DNA of 33,512 nt. Source: Arachidicoccus rhizosphaerae. GTDB lineage: Bacteria > Bacteroidota > Bacteroidia > Chitinophagales > Chitinophagaceae. Within the stretch, counting starts at the first letter, position 1; the number at the start of each line of letters is the position of its first letter. The notes below the pieces were generated by a model, which searched no databases, was not told where the DNA came from, and worked only from the letters and a program-made list of their open reading frames with translations. This document shows positions 1 through 6,595 of this stretch, one piece after another. Location of the stretch: NCBI RefSeq assembly GCF_900107765.1, contig NZ_FNQY01000035.1:1-33512 (forward strand), given 5' to 3'. A program made the position numbers and the translations under genes.

Positions 1-79
1 TCCGTAAACTTTTTTGTCCCCTTCTCGGTTTGAATCATACCCATAGTTACAATTTTTTTTTGTAATTATGTCCGATTAT

Positions 80-574
80 TTAGGGGAGCGGAACAACAAT
101 AAAACCACGGGGATACCCAATTCTGAAACCAGAAAAAATTGGATATATTTTTTCTCCGTTAATTTTACATGATGATATTTCGTTTAAACAACTTCTCCCC
201 TGGCCCTCACTTTGGTGATTAACAATATTTGAAATTTGAAACGTTTTTTTTGATTCTGGTAAAAATATTTCCCAATCGTAACCTGGACCTAATACCCGGT
301 AATGATTCTGAGATGTTGTATTGCCACTTAACCAAAAATATAGAGTATCTCCAGAGATCAACTGATTAGGCTGAATATCTGTTATAAAAAGAGTATCCAT
401 AAGTTGATCAAACTTCCCGTTTTGATGATACGCTCTAAAGATAATAGAATTAAAATCGTTTGAATTACTATAACCAGTAAAAGCTGGAATAAGATTACTA
501 TCCATACAAGGTCGGGTTGGGTTACAAGAAAAATATAAAATATTCATTAATAAAATATAAAATATTCGTTTCAT
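80..574 (-). CDS. Putative lipoprotein, copy B of a paralogous pair
   Basis: A 164-residue protein with a short hydrophobic leader ending in a lipobox-like Y-F-S-C (Cys17), so it is probably lipidated and membrane anchored. It is a clear paralogue of the protein at 849-1337: both share CMDSNLIPAFTG, SIIFRAY, SGDT-Y-WL-G, a YRVLGP/YWVLGP-DWE block, a late NEIxSC cysteine and an IGYP-GF-V ending. I recognise no family and assign no biochemical role. It lies directly downstream of a decayed copy of an RHS-type tail (587-850), as its paralogue lies downstream of a better preserved tail. That position suggests, as inference only, an immunity or accessory protein of a polymorphic-toxin C-terminal cassette. 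The upstream tail remnant is open in frame into this start codon, so the annotated start could be artificial. Confidence 0.6.
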   Translation of the reverse strand: MKRIFYILLMNILYFSCNPTRPCMDSNLIPAFTGYSNSNDFNSIIFRAYHQNGKFDQLMDTLFITDIQPNQLISGDTLYFWLSGNTTSQNHYRVLGPGYDWEIFLPESKKTFQISNIVNHQSEGQGRSCLNEISSCKINGEKIYPIFSGFRIGYPRGFIVVPLP

Positions 575-586
575 AAGTTTAATTTG

Positions 587-850
587 TTGCTTATTCTTAG
601 AATGATTGATTATTGCATCTGCGAACCAAAATAAGGAAAGTGGCGTGGCTCCGACAAAAATATCAAAAAAAAACAGGTGTTCTTATGGCATTCTTTAATG
701 CTTTTTGATTTACTGGTGAAGTAACAGGTGAATCAACATCGTAACCATTTATAAAGTTTGTTGATAAATCCCAATAAAGGCCCCCATCTTGCCTATCCTT
801 ATTTGTATAAACTCCCCCATAGTATTTATCAAAATATAAGGCAACCCTTT
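587..850 (-). pseudogene. Decayed second copy of the RHS-type C-terminal tail
   Basis: Translating the minus strand here gives a degenerate copy of the product at 1347-1847. The remnant reads ALYFDKYYGGVYT, then FINGYDVDSPVTSPVNQKAL, then KNAIRTPVFF, then in another frame DIFVGATPLSLFWFADAII and NHSKNKQ. The intact copy has the matching ALKYFNKYYDGVYT, YINGYDKDLPISDPFNQAAL and DIFADATPLSIFWFADAII. The frame changes in a run of nine A on the plus strand (665-673); eight would restore one frame, so the break is a one-base insertion. Homology begins immediately after the stop codon of the 849-1337 gene, so this copy lacks the N-terminal half of the domain. It is seen directly by translation; only the RHS assignment is inferred. 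Confidence 0.75.
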
Positions 851-1337
851 ATTTATTTTTAATATTAACAACAAAACCAGTAGGATATCCAATTGTATCG
901 ATAAATACTGGAATCGTTGTTTCTCCGTCAACAGAACAGGACGTTATTTCATTAACGCAATATCGACCCTTCCCTTCAGTCCACCTATTTGCAATTTCGG
1001 AAATACGGAATGTTCTCTTTATAGCAGGAACATATACTTCCCAATCAAAATCAGGTCCAAGAACCCAATAATGATGTTGAGAAGTATAGTCTCCATTTAA
1101 CCAAATATATACTGTATCTCCGGAAGCTGGGCTTCCAGGATCTCGAACCAAAGCTGTATCCATAATTTGGCTAAAACCATCCCCCTTTTTATATGCGCGG
1201 AAAATAATAGAGGTGAAATCATAAGGATTAGCAAACCCTGTGAATGCAGGAATTAAATTACTATCCATACATGGATGTGTGGGATAACACGAATATAATA
1301 AAACACATAGAGATGCGAAAACGGTTAATTTTTTCAT
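849..1337 (-). CDS. Putative lipoprotein, copy A of a paralogous pair
   Basis: A 162-residue protein with a hydrophobic leader and lipobox-like L-Y-S-C at Cys17, predicted to be lipidated. Beyond its paralogue at 80-574 I do not recognise the family. Shared features are the CMDSNLIPAFTG block right after the lipobox, SIIFRAY, an aromatic-rich SGDTVYIWLNG segment, LGPDFDWEVY, and a conserved NEITSC cysteine. Its start codon lies 9 bases after the stop codon of the RHS-type tail at 1347-1847, so the two were probably cotranscribed. Pairing of a toxin-like tail with a small lipoprotein suggests an immunity or carrier role, but nothing in the sequence proves it. The end of this gene abuts the truncated second tail copy, as expected for a tandem duplication of a tail plus lipoprotein cassette. 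Confidence 0.6.
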   Translation of the reverse strand: MKKLTVFASLCVLLYSCYPTHPCMDSNLIPAFTGFANPYDFTSIIFRAYKKGDGFSQIMDTALVRDPGSPASGDTVYIWLNGDYTSQHHYWVLGPDFDWEVYVPAIKRTFRISEIANRWTEGKGRYCVNEITSCSVDGETTIPVFIDTIGYPTGFVVNIKNK

Positions 1338-1346
1338 TAGGAGGTT

Positions 1347-1847
1347 TTATTGTTTATTTTTGGAGTGATTGATTATTGCATCTGCAAACCAAAATATAGA
1401 AAGCGGAGTAGCGTCTGCAAAAATATCAAATATTCCCGGGCTTCTTAAAGCTCTCTTGAGAGCGGCCTGATTGAATGGGTCGCTAATGGGTAAATCTTTA
1501 TCATATCCATTTATATAGTTTTTAAGCAAATTCCAATTAACATTTCCTACTGGGTTTTTAGGATCGGTATACACTCCATCATAATATTTATTAAAATATT
1601 TTAATGCTCTAGCATTCCCATCCCAAGCTGTCGGGTTATCATTTCCAGAAGAGAAAAAATCAGGAATGGCAGTAAAAGGACGATATGCTAACCCCTGCAC
1701 CTGGCTTTGCAAGTAACGTCCGTACTCATGTTGCAGTATAGGATCATTAGGACTAAGTTTTATATCATTGGGTGCACCGATATAGTTATCAAGTGTGAAA
1801 GCGGCTCCCCCTCCAGCGCCATTTTCCTTCGATAGCCAATTTGTCAT
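1347..1847 (-). CDS. RHS-type C-terminal tail fragment with degenerate HEYGx motif
   Basis: From the ATG at 1847 this encodes 166 residues with no signal peptide or membrane segment. It contains LDNYIGAPNDI, then DPILQHEYGRYLQSQ, then an ALKYFNKYYDGVY segment and ends FWFADAIINHSKNKQ. A block of the type DP-x-QHEYGHYLQSQ is, to my knowledge, typical of the distal end of Bacteroidota RHS-repeat proteins. HExxH is a zinc-peptidase-like motif. Here the second His is Arg (codon CGT, one change from CAT/CAC), so zinc binding is doubtful. The upstream piece at 1847-2071 runs into it in another frame through TGATG, so this is likely the distal half of a frameshifted gene whose RHS repeats are gone. 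An alternative is a translationally coupled small protein. Confidence 0.55.
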   Translation of the reverse strand: MTNWLSKENGAGGGAAFTLDNYIGAPNDIKLSPNDPILQHEYGRYLQSQVQGLAYRPFTAIPDFFSSGNDNPTAWDGNARALKYFNKYYDGVYTDPKNPVGNVNWNLLKNYINGYDKDLPISDPFNQAALKRALRSPGIFDIFADATPLSIFWFADAIINHSKNKQ

Positions 1848-2071
1848 CAAAACTGTTGCCCGTCAAAATATTTTACCTTTTCTACTCCCCCAAGTGCATT
1901 TTGGGTGACGGATAAGGTAAGGCCAACCGCCTCTTGTGGAGCTTGCCGGGTTAAATTAGAGACCCAATTTAAAACATTCTGAAACACGGAAAAACGTGGA
2001 TTAATGGTCGATATAAACAAAATAAGGGATTGTCGCGCAGCCTTATTTGACAATAATCGCACATAGGCCAT
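1847..2071 (-). CDS. Upstream fragment of the RHS-type tail
   Basis: A 74-residue ORF whose second half (APQEAVGLTLSVTQNALGG, then VEKVKYFDG) resembles the segment that normally precedes the HEYGH block in RHS C-terminal tails. Its stop TGA (1849-1847) overlaps the ATG of the next fragment at 1847. Reading one base back in the TTTT run at 1849-1852 would join the two products as VKYFDGQQF-LMTNWLSKE. A one-base deletion in that run is the simplest explanation, with translational coupling as the alternative. An in-frame stop lies just upstream of its ATG, so there is no connection to RHS repeats. Likely a gene relic; the assignment rests on pattern memory and context. Confidence 0.4.
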   Translation of the reverse strand: MAYVRLLSNKAARQSLILFISTINPRFSVFQNVLNWVSNLTRQAPQEAVGLTLSVTQNALGGVEKVKYFDGQQF

Positions 2072-2097
2072 TGCCGGAATTTACATAAAGAATGTCT

Positions 2098-2330
2098 TTA
2101 ATAATTGTACCTTTTTTGGTCCAAATCAGGATAGAAAAGCTTTGATTTGTAATCATACCATTTTACGTTTTCAAAGTCAATCAAATTGACCTCTATTGAA
2201 TCCGTTTGATCTGTCCCAACTGACCTTGTATCAGTTTGTTTTACAAATAGCTACGAGTTCATTCGATTCCCAAGAATTCAACTTGATCCGCACTTTCCCT
2301 CCAAGTAAACCGACATGCACGGCATACAAT
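2098..2330 (-). pseudogene. Truncated, frameshifted unknown ORF
   Basis: The minus strand contains a coding-like stretch in two frames. The first reads YAVHVGLLGGKVRIKLNSW then ESNELVAICKTN before a stop. The second reads KQTDTRSVGTDQTDSIEVN, LIDFENVKWYDYKSKLFYP, DLDQKRYNY and stops at 2098. The frames meet around the codons for ICK. The 5' side runs directly into the hairpin at 2332-2370 with no start codon, so the gene appears cut off there. I do not recognise the family. Its composition looks like real protein rather than chance, but no homologue is available to me. Confidence 0.35.
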
Positions 2331-2331
2331 G

Positions 2332-2370
2332 AAAAAACCGCCTGAAACTTTTTATAGCTCCAGGCGGTTT
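2332..2370 (-). terminator. Rho-independent terminator
   Basis: A 10-bp perfect stem (AAACCGCCTG at 2335-2344 with CAGGCGGTTT at 2361-2370) encloses a 16-base loop. On the minus strand it is followed by six T. It would stop transcription coming leftward from the arsenic operon about 310 bases upstream, or from a former tRNA gene whose possible 3' end abuts it. Confidence 0.7.
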
Positions 2371-2373
2371 TAA

Positions 2374-2386
2374 GCGGTGAGGGCGG
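2374..2386 (-). other. Possible tRNA 3'-end remnant (candidate attachment site)
   Basis: On the minus strand the sequence CCGCCCTCACCGC sits three bases before the terminator stem, where a tRNA gene would end. It resembles the 3' T-arm/acceptor end of a bacterial tRNA, but no tRNA body is present upstream. Such 3'-end fragments are left as attR/attL when elements integrate into tRNA genes. Only 13 bases support this, so it is a candidate only. Confidence 0.3.
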
Positions 2387-2682
2387 CACCCAATGATATT
2401 TTATATAACGAATTGAATTACAATTATTTAGGAAGATTTGAATTGACCCTGATAACCGTATTGGTACCTTACTAATCTGGATTCAAATGAACCTAAGCAA
2501 AGGTAAACTTTATTTTAATATTCATAGCGCGGCAGTCTAAAAATCTTGATTAATCTGTCAATAGAGAAAACTAAATATTAGACTCTGCTTGAGTATTTAT
2601 AACTGTACATTTGTGTTTATTATTTGGACGACTTATTTTCGATCTTTCAATATTTCGGAGGCATCATTCATAATCTTCCTAT
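2387..2682. other. Non-coding gap between the arsenic operon and the RHS-tail segment
   Basis: About 300 AT-rich bases follow the phosphoesterase gene. The short plus-strand ORF starting at 2589 mostly mirrors the phosphoesterase gene and has no recognisable content. I see no RNA gene, repeat or further hairpin here. Confidence 0.5.
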
Positions 2683-3456
2683 TTAATGCGCGTTTCTTAA
2701 ACTTTCCGCATATCTATCGGGCAAAATACTTTCTTCAACTGCTTTGGCTGCTTTTTCTACATCATATTGAAACCGGATGAACTCCACTTGAATGCTTTCT
2801 TTCACCGATATAGCACTTTGCTCATTTATATGAAGCAAAACATAGCAGCCTCTTGGGTCTCCGTCTTTTGGCTTGCCCACCGATCCTATATTTACAGCGT
2901 GGCGAAAATGATCTTGTCCGGCAGTACCTGAATTTAAGATACGGTGGTAAGGCTTATGGGTATGCCCGAAGCACATAATATCGGCATCTGCCTGTTCCAT
3001 AATGCGCAGCATACTTTTTTCTTCCCTGTCTTCAAAAAGATACTCATTGATCCGCCTTGGACTGCCGTGCACCAGCAGCAAATTCAATTTGTCGTTATTC
3101 AACTGAAATTCCAATCGTATGTGAGCGGGAAGCGTTCTTAGATATTTGCGTTCGGCATCTTTTATCAATTCATTGGTAAGGGCAATCGAAACCTTACCCA
3201 TGTGCTTCTCTTCATCTGTTTTATATGCACAACCGCAGTCGTTGCTTACCCTGCCGATACCAAAATCGTAATTCCCCGCAATTGTAGGAATGCCGCGGTT
3301 CCTAATAATATTAGTCACTTCATTTGGCCAAATATTATATCCTACAAGATCACCAAGACAATATATTGCATCGGGCTGCTTTGCATCTATATCTTCTAAA
3401 CATGCCTGGAGTGCTGGCAAATTGGCATGAATATCACTGAACAGGGCTATTTTCAT
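2683..3456 (-). CDS. Calcineurin-like metallophosphoesterase of the arsenic operon
   Basis: A 257-residue cytosolic protein with the ordered motifs of the metallophosphoesterase superfamily: DIHAN (Asp8, His10), GDLVGY (Asp36), GNYD (Asn62), VHGSPR (His130) and GHTHKP (His165, His167). These residues bind the dinuclear metal centre. The usual His or Cys after the Asn in GN[HC]D is Tyr here. Its substrate cannot be read from the sequence; relatives hydrolyse phosphodiesters or phosphoproteins. The start codon overlaps the acr3 stop by four bases (ATGA), so translation is almost certainly coupled to the arsenite pump. That makes it the last gene of the ars operon and implies a role in arsenic or phosphate-analogue stress, for example processing an arsenylated or phosphorylated ester, which is inference. 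Internal CxC (residues 74-76) might sense metalloids. Confidence 0.85.
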   Translation of the reverse strand: MKIALFSDIHANLPALQACLEDIDAKQPDAIYCLGDLVGYNIWPNEVTNIIRNRGIPTIAGNYDFGIGRVSNDCGCAYKTDEEKHMGKVSIALTNELIKDAERKYLRTLPAHIRLEFQLNNDKLNLLLVHGSPRRINEYLFEDREEKSMLRIMEQADADIMCFGHTHKPYHRILNSGTAGQDHFRHAVNIGSVGKPKDGDPRGCYVLLHINEQSAISVKESIQVEFIRFQYDVEKAAKAVEESILPDRYAESLRNAH

Positions 3457-4538
3457 CTACCTTGATTTTTTTGAGGTTTATTATAATATTTATTACGAAG
3501 CCAAAAAGCAACATTCACCAGGATAATGAGCGCAGGAACTTCTACCAGCGGCCCGATGACACCTGCAAAGGCTTCTCCCGAATTAATGCCAAACACACCA
3601 ATAGCCACCGCAATAGCCAATTCAAAATTATTACCTGCAGCCGTAAAGGAAACCGCAGCATTCTGCGCATAATCTGCGCCCAGACGTTTCCCTACAAAAA
3701 AGCTAACCAGAAACATAATAGCAAAATAGACAATTAACGGGATTGCTATGCGGATCACATCAAAAGGTATCCGGACAATCATCTGGCCTTTCAGGCTGAA
3801 CATAACCACTATTGTAAATAGTAGGGCTATAAGCGTGATAGGAGATATAAACGGAACAAACTTTTGCTGGTACCACGCATCCCCTTTTAAGCGCAATAGC
3901 AGATAACGGCTGATAAGACCGGCGGCAAAAGGAATGCCCAGGTAAATAGCTACGCTACACGCAATCTCTCCAATGGTAATATGAACGTCCAGACCTTTTA
4001 ATCCAAAGAGTGGCGGAAGAACGGTAATAAACAGGTAGGCGTAAACACTGTATAGCAATACCTGGAAAATACTGTTTAATGCGACCAATCCCGCTGCGTA
4101 TTCCCGGTTTCCTTCAGCCAGCTCATTCCAGACAATGACCATTGCGATGCACCTGGCAAGGCCGATAAGTATCAATCCGACCATATATTCCGGGTAACCA
4201 TGCAGGAAAAGTAGCGCGAGCAAGAACATTAATACAGGCCCGAAAACCCAATTAAGAAGTAAAGAAGCGCCTAATACCTTTGTGTTTTTAAACACTTTAC
4301 CTAACTGCTCGTAACGTACTTTGGCTAAAGGCGGATACATCATCAAAATCAACCCTATTGCCAGGGGAATATTGGTTGTTCCCGAAGAAAAGGAATTGAT
4401 AAAATCGGATGAGGAAGGGACAAAATACCCTATGGAAACACCGCAGAGCATCGCCAGGAATATCCACAGGGTAAGGTACCTATCCAGGAAACCTAACTTT
4501 TTCCTTTCATGTGCAGGAGCGCAGTTTTTTGCAGACAT
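3453..4538 (-). CDS. acr3: ACR3-family arsenite efflux permease
   Basis: A 361-residue membrane protein with about ten hydrophobic segments, the usual size for ACR3. ACR3 exports As(OH)3 as arsenite through the inner membrane, driven by the proton gradient. Family hallmarks are visible: the [11 protein letters not shown] loop after the second segment, [13 protein letters not shown] containing the conserved Cys130 that is essential in studied ACR3 proteins, and the late [18 protein letters not shown] segment with the conserved Glu. It sits 20 bases after arsM and overlaps the phosphoesterase start by four bases. It is distinct from ArsB, which has twelve segments and lacks the CIAMV motif. It receives arsenite made by ArsC or taken up directly, and competes with ArsM for substrate. 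Confidence 0.95.
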   Translation of the reverse strand: MSAKNCAPAHERKKLGFLDRYLTLWIFLAMLCGVSIGYFVPSSSDFINSFSSGTTNIPLAIGLILMMYPPLAKVRYEQLGKVFKNTKVLGASLLLNWVFGPVLMFLLALLFLHGYPEYMVGLILIGLARCIAMVIVWNELAEGNREYAAGLVALNSIFQVLLYSVYAYLFITVLPPLFGLKGLDVHITIGEIACSVAIYLGIPFAAGLISRYLLLRLKGDAWYQQKFVPFISPITLIALLFTIVVMFSLKGQMIVRIPFDVIRIAIPLIVYFAIMFLVSFFVGKRLGADYAQNAAVSFTAAGNNFELAIAVAIGVFGINSGEAFAGVIGPLVEVPALIILVNVAFWLRNKYYNKPQKNQGR

Positions 4539-4558
4539 ATTTTTCGCGTTTAAAGAGT

Positions 4559-5401
4559 TTAATTACAACAATCAGGGCCGCAGCAAGCCGCCTCTGCGGG
4601 TTTTTCTGCATAGACGGTGATGCTTTTAATGCTGCTATCTCCGTTTCTAAATTGACTGATTTGTTCTTTTGAAAGATAGCCTGCGAGGATATCATCAGGA
4701 ATTTGAATAGCCTTTTCTTTTTGAAGGGTTATATTGCTGAATCCGTTTTGTAAGATAAGGTCTAAATAATCCTTTTTCTGAATAGCTCCCGCAACACATC
4801 CGGCATACATTTCGGCCGCTTGCTGTAATGCAGGTGGCAATTCCCCTTCTAAAACAATATCGGAAATACTGAAATGGCCTCCGGGTTTCAACACCCTATA
4901 AATTTCTTTAAATACCCCGTCTTTATTCGGCACAAGGTTTAAAACGCAATTACTCACAATTACATCCGCAGCATTTGCCGTAACAGGCATTTTCTCGATA
5001 TCACCACGGCGAAATTCCACATTATTATAGCCCAGCTTATCCACGTTGGCTCTTGCTTTATCTACCATTGCAGGCGTAAAATCTATGCCGATCACTTTAC
5101 CGGTTTCGCCGGTTTCCCTGCGGGCAATAAAACAATCATTACCTGCACCTGAACCCAGATCAATAACGGTATCTCCCGGTTTTATCTGCGCATATTGTGT
5201 CGGTAGCCCGCAGCCCAATCCTAAATCCGCATCTGGATTATAGCCTTCCAGGGTACTGTAATCGTCGCTCATAATATGATACACTTCGGTGGAGCAGCAT
5301 CCCGATCCGCAGCAGGACGCTTCATTGGTGGCCTTATCTTGCAGGGCGATAGCTGCATATTTTTGTTGTACCAGCTCTTTTAATTTTTGTTCGTTGTTCA
5401 T
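4559..5401 (-). CDS. arsM: Arsenite S-adenosylmethionine methyltransferase
   Basis: A 280-residue cytosolic enzyme that methylates trivalent arsenic with SAM to mono-, di- and trimethyl species. The Rossmann SAM site is [13 protein letters not shown] (79-91). The conserved cysteines fall in [11 protein letters not shown] (Cys64), SNCVLNLVP (Cys152) and YAGCVAGA (Cys202), the set used to hold As(III) in characterised ArsM proteins. Extra cysteine pairs flank the enzyme: CCGSGCC at 30-36 and CCGPDCC at 273-279, probably auxiliary As(III)-capturing tails. It is 28 bases downstream of arsC and 20 upstream of acr3. Length and motif order are those of a complete ArsM. Confidence 0.95.
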   Translation of the reverse strand: MNNEQKLKELVQQKYAAIALQDKATNEASCCGSGCCSTEVYHIMSDDYSTLEGYNPDADLGLGCGLPTQYAQIKPGDTVIDLGSGAGNDCFIARRETGETGKVIGIDFTPAMVDKARANVDKLGYNNVEFRRGDIEKMPVTANAADVIVSNCVLNLVPNKDGVFKEIYRVLKPGGHFSISDIVLEGELPPALQQAAEMYAGCVAGAIQKKDYLDLILQNGFSNITLQKEKAIQIPDDILAGYLSKEQISQFRNGDSSIKSITVYAEKPAEAACCGPDCCN

Positions 5402-5429
5402 TTTCGTAAGTTTTTATACATTAAGAATA

Positions 5430-5876
5430 TTACATCCAGAATTTTAAGACTTTCGCTTCGCCGATAAAATCGGTTACTTTTTTCTTTATCTCATCCCGCA
5501 CTTCGCGGGTTTGCGCCAAAATTTCTTCTTTAGTACCCTTAAACCCGGAAGGATCGGGGAAAGACCAGGCAATGCGCTTGGTCATGCCTGGAAAAACAGG
5601 GCAGCGCTCGGCGCTTGCCGCATCGCAGACGGTAATGACTGCATTAAAGGGCTTGCCTTGCCTGAAAAGGTCAAATACGGCCTTCGTCTGTTTACCGCTG
5701 ATGTCAATCCCGGCTTCCGCCATAGCTTCCACCACATAGGGATTTAAGGTACCTGGTTCCAAACCCGCACTTTCGGCGATAAAGGCGTCTGCGCCTAATT
5801 CATTTAAGAAAGCCTCGGCCATCTGGCTTCTTGCACTATTATGAACGCATACGAACAGAATTTTATGCTTTTCCAT
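5430..5876 (-). CDS. arsC: Thioredoxin-type arsenate reductase
   Basis: A 148-residue cytosolic enzyme of the low-molecular-weight tyrosine-phosphatase fold that reduces As(V) to As(III). The P-loop CVHNSARS (Cys10 to Ser17) is the oxyanion-binding site with nucleophile Cys10 and Arg16. The redox relay cysteines are Cys84 and Cys92 in [13 protein letters not shown], and the DP loop is FPDPSG (Asp108-Pro109). This pattern matches the staphylococcal pI258 type (Cys10/82/89) that uses thioredoxin rather than glutaredoxin. It is the second gene of the operon, 52 bases after arsR, and supplies arsenite to ArsM and Acr3. Confidence 0.94.
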   Translation of the reverse strand: MEKHKILFVCVHNSARSQMAEAFLNELGADAFIAESAGLEPGTLNPYVVEAMAEAGIDISGKQTKAVFDLFRQGKPFNAVITVCDAASAERCPVFPGMTKRIAWSFPDPSGFKGTKEEILAQTREVRDEIKKKVTDFIGEAKVLKFWM

Positions 5877-5928
5877 ATTTTTTGTATTTGTTTATTGCAA
5901 TAAAGCGATTTAATGAAGAAAAAAAATA

Positions 5929-6264
5929 TCAACAACAACCTTCTCCCGTCGGGTCTCCCACTTCTACAAAGAAATTATTAAAAAATTCCCGGAATTTCTT
6001 CCAGACTTTCGGGTCAATACAATAGCATACGCTTGTCCCTTCCACAGAACCCTGGATAATTCCCGCCAGCTTTAATTCCTTTAAATGTTGGGAAATGGTC
6101 GGCTGGGCCAGGCCAAGTTCAACTACCAAATCCCCACAAATGCAGGCATTTGTCTTCACAAGTTGCTCTAAAATGGCTATCCGGGCCGGGTGTGCGATAG
6201 CCTTCGCCATATTTGCCAATTCATTTTGCTTTTTATTGAATAAATCCGTTTTTGTAGAGCCCAT
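5929..6264 (-). CDS. arsR: ArsR-family arsenite-responsive repressor
   Basis: A 111-residue winged-helix repressor of the ArsR/SmtB family. The metalloid site is ACICGDL (Cys41-x-Cys43) at the start of the recognition region, the ArsR-type alpha-3 signature. The helix-turn-helix follows as GLAQPTISQHLKELK. Additional cysteines lie at 80, 82 and the C-terminal GEGCC (110-111), which may add ligands. It leads the operon arsR-arsC-arsM-acr3-phosphoesterase and would release the promoter when As(III) binds. An imperfect palindrome 14 bases upstream of its start is the candidate operator. Confidence 0.93.
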   Translation of the reverse strand: MGSTKTDLFNKKQNELANMAKAIAHPARIAILEQLVKTNACICGDLVVELGLAQPTISQHLKELKLAGIIQGSVEGTSVCYCIDPKVWKKFREFFNNFFVEVGDPTGEGCC

Positions 6265-6277
6265 ATTTCATTCTTCA

Positions 6278-6293
6278 ATTGCAATATTACGAT
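6278..6293 (-). promoter_or_regulatory. Candidate ArsR operator upstream of arsR
   Basis: ATTGCAATATTACGAT is a 16-base imperfect palindrome (12 of 16 positions symmetric). On the minus strand it contains TAATATTG, one mismatch from the Bacteroidota -7 element TAnnTTTG, so a bound dimer would cover the promoter. No convincing -33 element at the right distance was found, so this is tentative. Confidence 0.35.
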
Positions 6294-6595
6294 AATCACT
6301 TAACAATTGTAGATAATTCATGAAAAAATTCTGAACATTCTTAATTAACTTTATATAAGTGTGGGAGAATGTTGGAATTCGAGATTGATATTTTGATACA
6401 GTCCCAGTAGCTCAGGGAATGTCATCGTTTTGATATTCAGGATAGTCCAGAAGAAAATTTCGAAGGCTGATGAAAAGGAAAAAACGTTAAAATTAGCTCC
6501 CTTTCAGGTCCAGTCATTTGATCACAAACTAAATAACAATCTTCATCGTTAAAAATTCTGTAATGAAAAGTAGCTGAAAATTAAAGCATAATACT
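6294..6595. other. Intergenic stretch between the ars and czc operons with a coding-like relic
   Basis: About 300 bases without a complete gene. The minus strand is open from roughly 6565 to 6435 in a frame reading RIFNDEDCYLVCDQMTGPE then RELILTFFPFHQPSKFSS before a stop. A second frame reads TILNIKTMTFPELLGLYQNI then NLEFQHSPTLI and stops near 6352. Neither has a proper start. They could be two frames of a broken small gene or chance. No terminator hairpin was visible after the ATPase gene. Confidence 0.3.

Noticed and set aside
749-931. 60-residue minus-strand ORF
   Set aside because: It runs across the end of the lipoprotein gene and the tail remnant in the wrong frame; the remnant frame gives the meaningful alignment.
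2589-2780. Plus-strand ORF of 63 residues starting MSIYNCTF
   Set aside because: Its second half is antisense to the phosphoesterase gene, and it has no recognisable feature or promoter.
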